Assembly: GCA_024195265.1 (NCBI GenBank)
Contig: JAJLRJ010000005.1
Location: 45,957,587-46,021,586 of the forward strand
Source of the DNA: Dendrophyllia cribrosa
Lineage: Eukaryota > Cnidaria > Anthozoa > Scleractinia > Dendrophylliidae
Length of the DNA stretch: 64,000 nt
Direction: 5' to 3'
In this document: positions 39,950 to 53,400 of the stretch, in pieces
Numbering within the stretch: position 1 is the first letter of the stretch
How the letters are laid out: each line of letters starts with the position of its first letter
Position numbers and translations under genes: made by a program
The notes under the pieces: model-generated
What the model was told of the DNA's origin: nothing
The model's database searches: none
The model's input: only the letters and a program-made list of their open reading frames with translations

Positions 39950-41239
39950 TTTTGTATATTTATATCCTTTTTTAATTCGTAAAAATGGCCACTGGCAAAA
40001 TTAAGATTTTAGTAGATAAAGACAAATTTCAAACAACGCGAGTTTGGCCGCCAAAACAAAAACTTGTATTAATTGGAAATAACAACATGCCGGCCTTTCC
40101 TTGGATTTTATGCCTTGAGGATGCTTGTTTTTTTTTTAAACACTAGTCTAGTTTGACTTGAAGTTTTGTTGAAATTTTGAATTGAGAAAAGAAGCCAATG
40201 TAAACAATTTTCGTAAAGAAAGGCAAACCGTACGCGTTCTGCTGATCGGGGCGGCATCGCGTAATAGTAATAGCTGAGGCTCTGTCGTTTGCAAAATAGA
40301 GAAAGAATTTAGCACTTTTAGGCTGTAGAAGGTCTATAAACACATTTTCATAGATTTTTGAGAACTCTATTTATCTCTTAAGTTTAGAAACTGAGCCAGG
40401 GAGTTGACAGTTTGACATGAAAAGTGGGCGGAACTGAGCCTTTACCTCGCGCGTCCGCGTTTAAAAAATAACCAGTGTCTCGCGCGACTATCGCGCAATG
40501 CGCATAACGTATGCGCAATAACAATGGGAGTTAAGTGACCACCTTTGGTGCAGGAAAAAGTGGTCCCTTAAAGTGCCTATCACCCCTAGAAAGTTATTTT
40601 CATAATTAACTCTATGCACATTGAATAGTTGAATGGTAGAATATTTCTTGTTTTGAACATCGCGTCTGTGAGTTAGAGATTTGAATTTACAAAATGCTAT
40701 TTAGATGACGTCAACCCGGGAATTTGCCATTATAGTCAGGGAGCTTATGTCTCAAAAAGATGTCCCGTAGGCTTTTGATGAAGAAAGCAGGCAACTAGTC
40801 TAGTTATGTTCTTTGGAGCCTTAGGAACCAGAAAAACTTTGTTGCCAATCTTGAAAATCGCCGAGAGGGTACTTAAGGGATGTTTCAAAATGACCCATGG
40901 ATTCCAGCATGGAAACGAGGCTGAAAACCTAAAAGAGGTCATAAATTCTCCCCAAATCAAGGAAACACGCCCAAACTTGGCAAAAATATCAAGCTAGGTG
41001 TTCTGTTCTAGGTGTTCTTGCCTTTAAGGAGGGTCACGTGATCGCTCTAGCATGGAAACGAGGCTGCAAAATGCAAGTCTGCAAAACTTTTGAAGAAATC
41101 AATGAATTTCAATTAAACTCACCAGAATTATTAATGGAGACGACGCTGTTCGATAAAATCTATTATTTTCTCCATTGGGGGTCACATGATCGCTTTAGCA
41201 TGAAAACGAGGCTGCTGCCGTACACATCGTAAAACAATA

Positions 41240-41391
41240 GATGGTTTTCACTCACGTGACCTTCAGTCCTGTGGGACTCAAATGACAAAGGCCATGGCGG
41301 CCATGTTGGTGCACATAACAAAAGAAGTTCATTAAAATTCTTTTGTAGGTGTGCACCAACATGGCCGCTGTGACGTAACGTGAAAACCACT
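41240..41391. repeat. Palindromic MITE (CACCAACATGGCCGC family) inside the transposon
   Basis: GGTTTTCACTCACGTGAC...GCCATGTTGGTGCAC is inverted as GTGCACCAACATGGCCGC...ACGTGAAAACC. It is related to the palindrome at 12176-12320. Confidence 0.7.
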
Positions 41392-41505
41392 TATCAATCA
41401 AGTGGGTAGAATGGAATTAAACTCCAACCTTCAGTACGATATGATGTTTTTAACAAGCATAGATGTCAAATTGACACAAAAACTGAATATTGAAAACTAA
41501 TATGT

Positions 41506-43383
41506 TTGCATGGAAACGAGGCTCGCATGATTCCACTTTATCTAGCGGAGATGGATTCTCTGCCTACGATTGACCCAGATATCTATGCTGAGTTCCTTTC
41601 TGGGAATTGGGTTGTTAATAAAAACCCCAATGTACCATTCTGTGCACTTGGTGCAGATCATGGACTCGAGCATGTCAACAGGTCAATGAAAGTTAACGGA
41701 GGTTTAGTAGGAATAACCCTTAACCCAGCTGCACGAAGTAAGTTTTTCCTTATTACACCAGAGATGTCCCGACTGGCAGAGCAAGCGAAGGAGATGGCAG
41801 GAGTGTCGTCTAAGACACAAACACGGCATCATCACCACAGTGCAGCTGTACTCGAAAGAGAAGACAAGAACATCCACACCCTGATTAATACTATTGAGAC
41901 CTTTACCAACCCGTTCACAGACAAAGGCACCGATGTGTACAATCTTGTCACTAAAGTAGTAATGCCGGAGAAGATCAAGAATAATTTATGCAGTCAGAAT
42001 GTTATAGGTCAGACACTTTTCGATACGTTTGTGAAGGAGCGCATTCAGTCAGGAAAGATCAATATATGGTATACGATGAAGGAGCGCAAGTTGTGCACAT
42101 GGAAGAGTAACACAAAGAAAGTCAAAGTGTCCACAAAGGAGAAAGTGATTCAGCTACAAGAGGACAGATCCCTGTTTGCCAGGATGATGATGGTTTGCCG
42201 CACTCGCCCAGAGAGTGATGTCAAGGAGGCAATAGGTGTATATGAATTCGCCCAAGTTCCAAGATCCATGTTTGCTCCAGATGGCACTATGCTACGACGT
42301 TCTGCTAAAAGCACTTTTATGACCATACTTGAGAAGCTTCCGCCTGTATCATCTACCCAGAGAAGCGATAGCTGCACAATGATACCTACAGCTGGTCCCA
42401 ATTTGACAGTTCTCATCATTGATGGAATGGCGGAGCTACATTGTCTTGACAAGCCAGAATGGGTCAAGAACTGCGCGCAACTAGCAGATCATTTCATTAA
42501 CACAATGGAGGAAAATTCTCCATAATGTACAGAGGGGTGCAAATATGGAATAATTTTCCAGAAAGTTTAAAAAGCATAAAATCTTATTATTCATTTAAAA
42601 AATCTCTTAGGACTTATATACAAAATGGTTTAGACTAATATTGTATAGGTGTTGTAATGTTAAGAATCCATATGATTATTTTATAAATTAGCCATCACTT
42701 GAATTGTAATTGAAGTATTGTTAATTCTGACTGGGGATCTTCTTTGAAAAGCCCAAAAGGGCTTGCTAAGATCTCCTGCTTTTGTATATAACTATCAATT
42801 GTAACTAGTAACTATATGTATTGTGATGGGCGAAATAAATAAACAATGGAGCAGAAGTATGGAAAGAAGGATGAGGTTCGTCTGATATTTGATAGATATG
42901 ATGTCACGATGACATTGAACGAGGCCACAAGGGATAAAAGGCAAAAAGGCCAAGACCCCATCTATTATCGTATCACGGATCCCACCAACATCTCGAAAGT
43001 ACCAATGAAGAAGCTTCTTTCCCACTCTAAGACGAAGAATGACCTGACTATCTACATCGCTGGCAAAATCAGAAAAGCTGCCGCCAAGTGAAGGTGCTCT
43101 TCGTGAAGCGGTTCTGAGAGCCCACTATCAGGCCATGGTGTGGTACAACGATGTTCTAGGAAATCCGGATCTACCATCGCCTGCGAGTTATGGCTGGAAG
43201 AGGACAGATGATGCTTGGTGTCCAATAATGACCAGTGTCCAACCAGCACCTGAAGCAATCATCGAACTGGTCAGATGCGGCTGCAAAACACAGTGCGCCA
43301 CAAACCGCTGCCAATGCAAGAGAGCAGGACTTCCGTGCACGGATCTGTGTGCATGCTACGACGAAGAAGAAGAGCCATGCTAG
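41506..43383 (+). pseudogene. Transposon-borne gene with PIN-like pieces and a CXC zinc domain, broken by a LINE and a frameshift
   Basis: Part 1 (41506-42510) encodes about 335 residues, including FLSGNWVVNKNPNVPFCALG, a NINTxx-like helical middle and a strand TVLIIDGMAEL. Part 2 (42852-43091) continues in the same frame once the LINE and one target copy are subtracted, with VRLIFDRYDVTMTLNEATRD. Asp residues in IIDGM and IFDRYD hint at a PIN/NYN-type nuclease fold, which is inference. Part 3 (43092-43383, another frame) ends in a Tesmin/TSO1-like CXC domain (RCGCKTQCATNRCQCKRAG, then CTDLCAC). The family recurs in cnidarian and fish transposons. Function is unknown. Confidence 0.6.
42511..42842 (+). 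mobile_element. 5'-truncated LINE 3' end with a 9-bp target duplication
   Basis: ACAATGGAG flanks both sides (42502-42510, 42843-42851). The insert encodes the last 43 or so residues of a LINE protein (YRGVQIWNNFPESLKS to a stop) plus a 3' UTR ending GAAATAAATAA. It splits the transposon gene. Confidence 0.88.
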
Positions 43384-44316
43384 AACGCGTTCAATGAAAT
43401 CACGGATGATGATGACGATTACAGCGAGGGTACGTCCCTTGAGGTGAGATAGCTTATTGATGAATACGTAGGACCTTGTTCCTATAAACACTGATATTAT
43501 GCTACTGGATTTCTGATTGCAGGATTAGGCAATAATTGCCTTTATCTTTGTTCAGTCACAGTAACCGGAATAACAGTAAATCTTATTTTTTGTAAGTAAA
43601 CACCATCCACTTACTACACATAATTATGACAATAACTAATTTCAAATCTTCTATATTTAATCATTTCATGGTATACGGCAATTCTTTCATTTGAATCTTA
43701 TATAGCTGAACAGTCTCGTTTCCATGTAAGGTTACTCATGTGCGTAATATTGGAATGGTGACCACGTAGATGTGTACTGTATACATGTGTGGCCGGTTTT
43801 ACCGCGGTTCTATCCAGTCCATTGATTGTTCAACCGTGTGGAGGACAGCAGGCTCGTTTTCATGCTAGAGCGATCATGTGATCAATGTGCAAAAACTAAT
43901 GTGTTGGATTCAGAACACATAGCTTGATATTTCTGCCAAGTTTGGGCGTGTTTCCTTCATCTGGGAGAATTTATGACCTCTTTAAGTTTGCAGCCTCGTT
44001 TCCATGCTAGAGTGATCACGTAACCCCCCTTAATAGCAAAACCCAATGTAATTCAGATCACCTAGCTTGATATTTCTGCCAAGTTTGGGCGTGTTTCTTT
44101 GATTTGGGGAGAATTTATGACCTCCTTTAGGTTTTCAGCCTCGTTTCCATGCTGGAATCCATGGGTCATTTTGAAACATCCCTTAAGTACCCCTTCCGGC
44201 GATTTTCAAGATTGGCAACAAAGTTTTTCTGGTTCCTAAGGCTCCAAAGAACATAACTAGACTAGTTGCCTGCTTTCTTCATCAAAAGCCTACGGGAATA
44301 CATATGCTTCCTGACT
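43384..44316. other. Right subterminal part of the 3.58-kb transposon, no gene
   Basis: It holds four reversed copies of the GCATGGAAACGAGGCT motif near 43712, 43850, 43991 and 44136, and the right TIR. No reading frame of interest is present. Confidence 0.6.
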
Positions 44317-44710
44317 ATTATTTACAATGCGCAGTTTACAGCTTGAGGATAATTAATTTGATAAATACTAAAAATAAACTGTGGATAGTCAATTGATTCG
44401 TAAAAAATATTACTTGGAGGTGAAAACAAGTAGTTGTATAATAAATGATTCCCGGGTTGACGTCATCTCATTAGCATTTTGTAAATTCAATTCTCTATAA
44501 CTCACAATGAATGCGACGTTCAAAACAACAAATATTTTACCATTCAACTATTCAATGTACATAGAGTTGATTCTAAAAATAACTTTCTAGGGGTGATAGG
44601 CACTTTAAGGGAGGTCGTCCCTTAAGAGAAAAATCAAGACAAACAGTATTTGACTGAGAAACAAAACGGTTATTTACAAAGTGGTCGCTTACGGGAAGTG
44701 GTCGCTTAAA

Positions 44711-45059
44711 GGCTGGTATTCACTAGCGACGGAGTCGGAGTCGGAGTCGTAATCGGAAGCGTATCTAGTAAAAATCAAACAACGGAGTCGTAAGCAGAGC
44801 TTCCGATTGCGCTTATCATTCCGTCGCTTACGATCTAGTGAAAACTAGATTGTCGGAGTCGTAAGCAAGGAATGGGGACTGTGATTGCTTTATTCGCTTC
44901 TGCTTGCGACTCCGACAATCTAGTTTTCACTGGATCATGAGCGTCGGAGTCATAAGCGGAATCTGAATAAAATGGAACCATTCTGATTCTTCCGACTCCG
45001 ATTCCGTCGAGCTTATGACTCCGCTTACGACTCCGATTTTCCAGTGAAAACCAGCCTTA
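44711..45059. repeat. MITE with AAGGCTGG ends (copy 2, first)
   Basis: It is the copy 2 partner of 21342-21728. The left end reads GGCTGGTATTCACTAGCGAC. Confidence 0.8.
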
Positions 45060-45137
45060 ATTAAGAGAGAGTTGACTGTATCTTAATTTAGTGTTGTCAT
45101 CATTATTATTTTACTGGTTCAAAATATTTAAATTTAA

Positions 45138-45583
45138 GTAATGATCCGCATAAGAAGATAGCGCTGAACGGCAAAGCACGATGGAATGTCAACCTTTTTC
45201 ATTGTTACAACTAGTGATCTCATTGGCCTAGACTCAAAAACCGCTAAAAAGTTAAGGTTCAAGGTGCATTTTGTGTAATTTTTTTAAGGTTTCAAGTAAT
45301 TTGAGACCCAACCGCACGACATGCAAGTTTTAAAAGATATTGTATTTGGGGAACTTCATCAAAGAAGCAAAATTATTAGCTATTGTCTTCTGCTATTCTG
45401 ATTGGTTAAGCACGAATATTTCCTAAAATTTATTTGACGCAAACGGATTTTCTTTATTTTTATAATGAAATGTAATTAACCATCAGCTCTTCCTCTATTC
45501 TTGAAATCAAAGATATTCTATATGGGAAAGAGCCAATTCCGCAGAACAATGAAGTTTGCTATCGTTCTTATGTGGAGCATTAC
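45138..45583. mobile_element. TTAA-flanked MITE, only in copy 2
   Basis: Ends GTAATGATCCGCATAAGAA and its imperfect inverse (TTCTTATGTGGAGCATTAC) are flanked by TTAA (45134-45137, 45584-45587). Copy 1 has one TTAA at the matching site near 21820. Confidence 0.87.
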
Positions 45584-45837
45584 TTAATTGTAAAACTTGT
45601 AAAACGAGAAAGCGCAGTTTTGGCCAATGATGCACCATATTTTGAATGTGTTCAGTTTCATTTGTTTCCGTTATGTTTTTATCCGTATCAGTTTTGTTTT
45701 TTGTAGCTGGCATGTTGTAAACTATTTGGTTGGATAACGATGTGTGAAAAATGATCTGATTGCTTCTTAGCTTTGTCCAACTGCCAATTGTGATATACAG
45801 GATTTTGATTGGTTATTATTAGCGCGGGTTTTTCTGG

Positions 45838-46340
45838 GCTCAGTTATAAATGATAAGGAGACGCACTATAATCTATGATTACTACTAGTTATATCCTACA
45901 TGCAGTAGTTTCACGCATGTGTTGTGCTTCCATAACAAAATATGATCGGATCAAGATTTTAGGATTTCGTTTTGGCGTGTAAATTCGGATAAAAACCTCG
46001 TTGACGAACGCAAGAGTACTATATGGATCATGCTTGTTTAAAGAAAACGAAGGTCGCTCAGTACAGAGTGATTTCGCTCGAGTTGCATTGGATTATTTTC
46101 AAACTCCTCATCACAGATAGATGATATCAGCAGAAATAAAACGAGTTATTTTTACTCCAAGCAAACAATGAAAGCCAATCAGCAGTCCAATCCAATCCAA
46201 TCCAATCCAGTCCAATCCAATCCAATCTCTCTCCAGCCTGGATCGGCGACGTCGTTCGTAAAGTCAACCATCCAACCCAGTTATGTCGATTTTGCGGTGT
46301 GGATTCACTCGTTCACTTCGATATTTTTCAAAGCCGTTGA
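45838..46340. other. Copy 2-specific sequence without a gene
   Basis: Two blocks here (about 45846-45890 and 45972-46330) have no counterpart in copy 1 near 22080-22170. They include a CCAATCCAATCCAATCCA run near 46190. No TIRs or coding motifs were identified. Confidence 0.5.
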
Positions 46341-46548
46341 TATTAGCTGCGAATGGCAAAACCGTGCTGCCTATCTTAAAAAATCAGATCATAGCGAAAG
46401 ACCCGCTTTCCGTAGTAGTTGTGTGAATATAACAGTTAGGAATAAATAATATAGTCCAGTATTCTGGTTGTAAACATTGAATGTTAGAGTCTCAGTCTCA
46501 TATTTTCATAAAGCGGTTTCAAATGGAAAGTAAAACTCGTTTGCTTAA

Positions 46549-46835
46549 GGCTGGTTTTCACTAACGACGGAGTCGGAGTCGGAGTCGGAGTCGGAGTCGT
46601 AATCAGAAGCGTACAGCGTTACGATCTAGTGAAAATCAAACCGACGGAATCGGAAGAAGATTACGGAGTCATAAGCGGAATCGGAAGAAAATGGAACCGT
46701 TCTGATTCTCCCGACTCCGATTCCGTCAAGCTTATGACTCCGCTTACGACTCCGATTTTCGATTTTCACTAGGTCGGAAGCGCTCTTACGACTCCGACTA
46801 CGACTCCGACTCCGACGCCAGTGAAAACCAGCCTT
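46549..46835. repeat. MITE with AAGGCTGGTTTTCACT ends (copy 2, second)
   Basis: It is the partner of 22762-23027, with a longer GGAGTCGGAGTCGGAGTCGG run. Confidence 0.8.
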
Positions 46836-47429
46836 TGGGTTCTTCATTTTTACGCTTTACGATTGGCTAATAAAGCTCACGCTACTCTTTCAACTAATTG
46901 GTAACGAGACAGAAACCATTAATAGTATTATGTTTATTTCTCATCAGCTGTGGGGCTCACTGCCGGCTACTGAGCCCTCTACCAAATACAGAAGGGCTCG
47001 CTGCCGGCTACTGAGCCCTCTACCAAATACAGATGCTAAGTTAATAAAACAGAAAACAATCAATACAGAAATAAGTAAAACGAAAAACTACATGCTAACA
47101 AGTTATGACGAAATCTTTTAAAATTAAGAAACGAATAAGCAAATGAACTGGCTATTCGGTAAAACGTCAACAACGAACAGTTTTTAAAGTTTATATTGAG
47201 TCTGTAGCAGTGGGATATTGGATAGTCTTTTTCATAAAAAACGAGTGATGCTGACATTCGCAACTAGTTAGCTTCCCTAACGTTTTTATCGTTATCTCTA
47301 CCAACTGAATCGTGATTTTACTGCAGAAATGACTAATTAAGATAATTTTCAGTCTTAACCTTCTTCTCAGCTTGTAAGTTGTAACACTACTTCAACCAGG
47401 ATTATTTACCTTATAACTGTTTCTAACTG

Positions 47430-50400
47430 TTAGACATATTCAACCTTCCTGTTATCAGTGGTTGCAGTAAGAGGAAGACTGGTTTCTAACTCAGATGGCT
47501 TGTCGCCGCCCTCGGCTTCAGAAGCTCCTTCGTTTGTGTGCGTTACTTCCGGTATTGGAAGCACGTCCACTCTCTGAGTCCTCATGTAACCTTTGGCTAC
47601 TTCCTGTGTAAGAGAAACAGATACAACATTCAACTCAAGTGACACAGTAAAATAATGAATTTTCTATTCAAGGCTCTTCATGGTAAACACTGGGTTCCAG
47701 AGGTTCTCTCACGGGAAGCGTCCGGCAACGAGCAGCGAAGCCGCGGCGAAAATATAAGAGACACAAGAGGCATGTAATATGAGAGACACAAGAGGCGTGT
47801 AATATGAGAGACACAAGAGGCATGTAATATGAGAGACACAAGAGGCGTGTAATATGAGAGACACAAGAAGCATGTAATATGAGAGACACAAGAGGCATGT
47901 AATATGAGAGACACAAGAGGCGTGTAATATGAGAGACACAAGAGGCGTGTAATATGAGAGACACAAGAAGCATGTAATATGAGAGACACAAGAGGCATGT
48001 AATATGACAGACATAAGAGGCATGTAATATGAGAGAGATAAGAGGCATGTAATATGAGAGACACAAGAGGCATGTAATATGAGAGACACAAGAGGCATGT
48101 AATATGAGAGACACAAGAGGCGTGTAATATGAGAGACACAAGAAGCATGTAATATGAGAGACACAAGAGGCATGTAATATGAGAGACACAAGAGGCATGT
48201 AATATGAGAGACACAAGAGGCATGTAATATGAGAGACACAAGAGACATGTAATATGAGAGACACAAGAGGCGTGTAATATGAGAGACACAAGAGGCGTGT
48301 AATATGAGAGACACAAGAGGCATGTAATATGACAGACATAAGAGGCATGTAATATGAGAGAGATAAGAGGCATGTAATATGAGAGAGATAAGAGGCATGT
48401 AATATGAGAGACACAAGAGGCATGTAATATGAGAGACACAAGAGGCGTGTAATATGAGACACAAGAGGCATGTAATATGACAGACATAAGACGCATGTAA
48501 TATGAGAGAGATGAGAGCGCGAGACACGGCCTCTGGCACCGAGGGTATCCATGGAATTGCAACTTCCCATAATGATATTTTTCTGTCCTCCTATGATCCT
48601 TCAAATAAACGTTGGCTCTTGACTGACCTAACTTCAATCTCCAAAGCTATGTGGGTGGTCCTTTGCCGTAGCCGCACCAATACTTTGAAATTCAATAAAA
48701 ACTACAACACTCTATTCACACCAACTAAACATGTTATTAGCTTCTATCTTGGATGCTTTTAAATGTACAAGACTGTAATAAGGTTCGGAGGACAGATTTC
48801 GCTCCAAATATAACAGGAATTTTGGCGATATCTAAACCAGTTTAACTAAACCACATTTTAACATGTTCAAGCGTAGGTGTAACACTTATTTCTAATTATC
48901 TATTTATTTGATTGATTTATTAATTCGTTTTCACCAATGATTATTCAGTCACTTCTTGTTAAGTCAGGCAACCTCTAGGAAATAGCGCTTTATTAATTAA
49001 TTGATCATTCGGTTGTTTTATTCAGTTTAGTTATAAAAAATGCCGGCCGCAACACATCGAGAGTTTGACAGATTAAATAAAAGTAGTGCATTAGAAAAGA
49101 CATAACTGTCTGTCTGTCTGACTCTCTGTCTGACTCTCTGTCTGACTCTCTCTCTGTCTGTCTGTCTGACTGACTGACTTTCTGTCTGTCTGACTGACTC
49201 TCTGACTGACTGTCTGCGTATCACAAAACCAACCTGTACAAAGTTAGGAGCAGGATCGGCCACGCCGTGCGCGGTTTTAAACGACAAGTTGGCGGAAGGT
49301 CTGATGTAATGCTGCAGAATGAAGACGTAGAACAGGGCAGTAATAACCGGAAGCGGAAGTATTAAAACAGAGGCAGCGTAAGACTCCTTGAGGCCGATCA
49401 CTCCAATCATCAGCAGTTGAAACACCAGTGTTGCAACGATCATTCTAAAGTGGAAAAAGCTATAGTGTTATTTATCTCCATAATTCTACAAGAGCTTTGA
49501 TATCACTTATGTTCAGCAAACGACTATGCTCAACAGCATTATGTTTGAATAGAAGATTGCTCTTCATCAAGCACTCTGTTTATTGGTAGATACAATGAGA
49601 AGATGGTTATATCAATATCATTTCTCAGTTTTTGTAGTAAGAAGACGAAAAAGACGCCTTTGATTTTTCCACAAAACATGTTTCAATCGTTTCAACAGTC
49701 TTCTTCAGCTGTAACCAGTTAATTTACATAGCTCAATAAAGTAAATTTACTTCCATTGTAAAGTATATTGTAATGTACATGTTGTAGTTCAATTTTCATG
49801 TTCCTTTGAACTCAGGTAGCGGACCGTCTGGGTTATTTAAATCAGGAACGACTGCTGCAGGGGCTGGAGACGGAGACTTTCTCTTATTATCATATATTAA
49901 CATTGAAAAAAAACAAAGGAAAATCAAAATTGAACCAAGGATAAAATTGAACTACAACATATATAAAGCCCAATTAAAAAAAAAAGCTCTATAAAGTCTA
50001 TAAAGCAATAAAAATTATGAGTATTACAGGAATTATAGAAACATTGTTTTATAGAGCTATATTAAGTAACCTGCAAATTGCTCTCATCACTGCAACTGAA
50101 CAAGACCGTTGTAACGGTTTAAATGTGTTTTGTGGAAAAATGAAATGTCAGTTATTTGTTTTCTTAAAATGATATCCATTTTTCTACTATTCAGATCGTT
50201 TGTTGTTTTGAGAATCACAATTTTTATTAGTTGGAATATTATATTCCAAAATAAAGTATGTTATGCTATATAAGCTGTTGTTAGCTGTCTTACCTGTTAA
50301 AAACCCTGGGCCACATCATTCCACCGCAGCTGTATACTGGGATGTAAATACTTAAGGTCTGATGCATCCACACAACGTACCCAAACCCAAAGTACAACGC

Positions 50401-53400
50401 TACAAACGGAGTGATGATGGGTGCAAGCGCGGAATACGATAAACCCACGATCAGAATGAAGAGATGGTTGGCGAACTAAACACAAGATTACAAAAGATTT
50501 GGTTAAACTAGGAAACACTGTTGCGGAATCCATGCGTAGACACAAATCTTTCCCTGAGAAACACTTGTTTCGGAAGCAAATCTTGTTTCTCGAAACACGA
50601 AATTTAATTTTATAAACTGAATTGATAAAATAAAGCGGCTACAGTTGAGAGATCCAAAAGCTGACATTAGCGGAGCGAATTAACGAAGGGCTGGCGCTCG
50701 AAACCTCCTTCAGTCTCTTTACGGTGGACGATTTACGTTGTCGACTCAGTTGATAAAACTAACCTTTCGTGTTTCGTTCACCATCCGACACAGCACCACG
50801 GTTTTCTTTAGAAACTAACCCTTTATGCATTTGTTAATCGAACGTTTTTTAGTCAAGTCAAAAACATCGTTGCTTCCCTGTCGCAAAGTTTGGTTTCAAA
50901 ATGTCCCTAAGGAAAACCATGTGATGTATTGTTGCCCAGATAAATCCACTCACCACTCGGTCATACAGAACAGGAGGTGGTCTCCAGGCCAACTTCTCCT
51001 CGCGCTCTGTCTTGACAAGCCATTTCCGTTTGATTGCCACAAGAATAAGCGGCACAATGCGCAGCAGCTGCATTGCATATCCAGTCAGGGTAGCTAACAT
51101 GATGTAGCAAATAAAAAACACGGACTGCGAGGGTAGAGCTTCAGCTAGGAAAGACGGAATCTGGGTTGGGTTATCTATCATCTCCCTCAGCTTATTAAGC
51201 GCTGATCCAGCTATAGCCATAAAAAGGAACTTGTTAACGAGCTGTGAAAGAAAGTAAAGTGAATGCATAAATCGTTTTTGAACTCTTGCCTGAATGTCAC
51301 TGATAAAAGTTCTATTACACTTACACTCCAGTCCCAGACAAACCGTTGCTGAACTGTTACCACTCTACTCATGTCTCTCTACAGCATGCAGCTTACCACT
51401 CTTCTCATATCTCTCGGCTACAGCGTTCTCAGTCTTGTAATTTGCAGCAAAAGTGGCCACGTTCTACTACAGTGATATAACACGGACCTTCGCCTTTTCT
51501 ACGCTGGGCGGCTTTGCGGATGACAGAATGTCTCTGTCTACACTGCCCAAATATTCCAGATCCCTTTCACACGCAGACGTTTTCGTTTGCATCTAAAACG
51601 GAGAATTCGAAAACGCGTTTCCAGACATAAATACAACAGAAACTTGGATGGATGGATGGATGGATGGATGGATGGATGGATGGATGGATGGATGGCCAAG
51701 CTGTCTAAACGAATCTTCTTTTTGTTCCGTCTTAAAAATCTTTACTTTGCTAGGCAAAGGCATTTTTGAAAATCTCCATTTTCAGAGCGTTTTCGATGTC
51801 AACGTATGAACGGGAAGGCCTAACCCCATCAAATTCCCCGTTTTCAACTAAAAGCGATCCAAAACACAATGTGCGTGGACGGAGCGTGGACAGAGCGACA
51901 AATACAACATTGGATGTCACGTTTTAGTGTTCTAACACATGCTTACCAACACGGGGCACACAACCTTGCTAAATACCGAATCGCATCTTGAAATAAAATC
52001 AATATATATAATATCCACACTGTGTGAACTACAAAAAGGAATTTCCCATGGCTGTCGTAGCGTTAACCAGTTTTGGGAAGACACACTGATTAGATGAAAT
52101 ATCAATGGGATAGTTAACAAAGAATGAATTTAAACAATTTATTTACCATGAAAATAAACAGTTTTCCAAGAACAGATCTGTCCACTTCACTTTGCGATGG
52201 TATTCCCTCAAGCTTGCTAAAGAGCTGCATAATCTAAAGAATGAAAAAACAACAAAACTGTTTTACCAGTAACACATACAGAGATCTATATTTCCTTTGG
52301 CTGTGCCGATTTGGCTAGCTTTGCAGGTTTGGGAATGTTCTTATATCTATCACAACGATTGTCGCACTTCCTGTCACGACTGGCTTTAATCGGTGGTTAC
52401 GTTTTATAGCACGTGCACGTGATTGATATTAAAAGAAGATAAAAACAAACGCGGGTCTTAAAAGAAGTGAAAATGGTATATAACCATGCTTCCAACTACT
52501 TTAAAAATGAACATGGATCGATCAAATACGCATGCGTGTGATAAGGATAAATGGGGTAACTTCAGTCAATCGACGCAAAAAAGGACATACAATGTTGAAA
52601 ACTATAAATGTTCAACGTTATATTACGTATCGACTTACCAAAGGCAAAATAGCGAAGAAAATCACCAGTGCTAAACTGGATAAAAAACCTTCAATTGCGC
52701 CCTTAACAAAAGCGGAAAGATCCAGAACTGAGAAAATAAAATAAATAGCGTTAAATTAGGTACAAAGTCACTCAAATGTTAAACGAAAAAACTTAAAACA
52801 AAATCAAAATTCAATAGTCAACTGAATAGTCTCACCTGGCTTCAAAAATGGGGCAACTTTTGTGAGGTTTTGTAAAGAGACCAAAGTCGAGGTGAATGCC
52901 ACTGGCACAGTCCAGAAAAACACCAGCAGAAATACCAGCACATAGATAAGAACTGTGCGCACTTTTCTAACATGATAACACAAAAGAAAATGTACATTGA
53001 AACAAATTACTTTTATTATATGTGGAACCCCATACAATTTGACTATACCAATGCCACATTTTACCGTCAAAGTAAACTTGCGTTAAACGGATCTGTGACT
53101 CTCTCGTGGAGACTGGAAGGGAGTCAACTCAGTAAAGTGAGCGTGGGTGAAAGAGTACTTGGGGGGAGGTGGTGGGAGGCTGGCTGACCGCCTCGATTTC
53201 TGTGTCTCATGGATTGTACTACTGAATACCCCAGTGAATCTCGGCCGAGGAGAGATAAACTTTGCTACACACTATGTTCTCAAGCTCATTAATAATTCAT
53301 GAAGAAAGTACAAAGGAAATTAATGTTTAACGTGCGTTTGGAAATCAGATGAAACACTCGTCATTTTTGCATCCTTAATTTCTCCTAAAATCATTTTGTT

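Larger units (their letters stand above)
40734..44316. mobile_element. 3.58-kb DNA transposon with about 270-bp TIRs and a 5-bp ATTAT duplication
   Basis: The ends AGTCAGGGAGCTTATG and CATATGCTTCCTGACT begin inverted repeats of about 270 bp, more than 90% alike by eye. ATTAT flanks both sides (40729-40733, 44317-44321). Subterminal copies of GCATGGAAACGAGGCT occur four times near the left end and, reversed, four times near the right. It encodes a broken CXC-domain gene but no transposase that I recognise. I could not assign a superfamily. Confidence 0.85.

Noticed and set aside
47668..48637. Three overlapping minus-strand ORFs of 276-319 codons
   Set aside because: All arise from the 25-bp minisatellite read in three frames. 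Every frame giving the same peptide is the signature of a repeat, not a gene.
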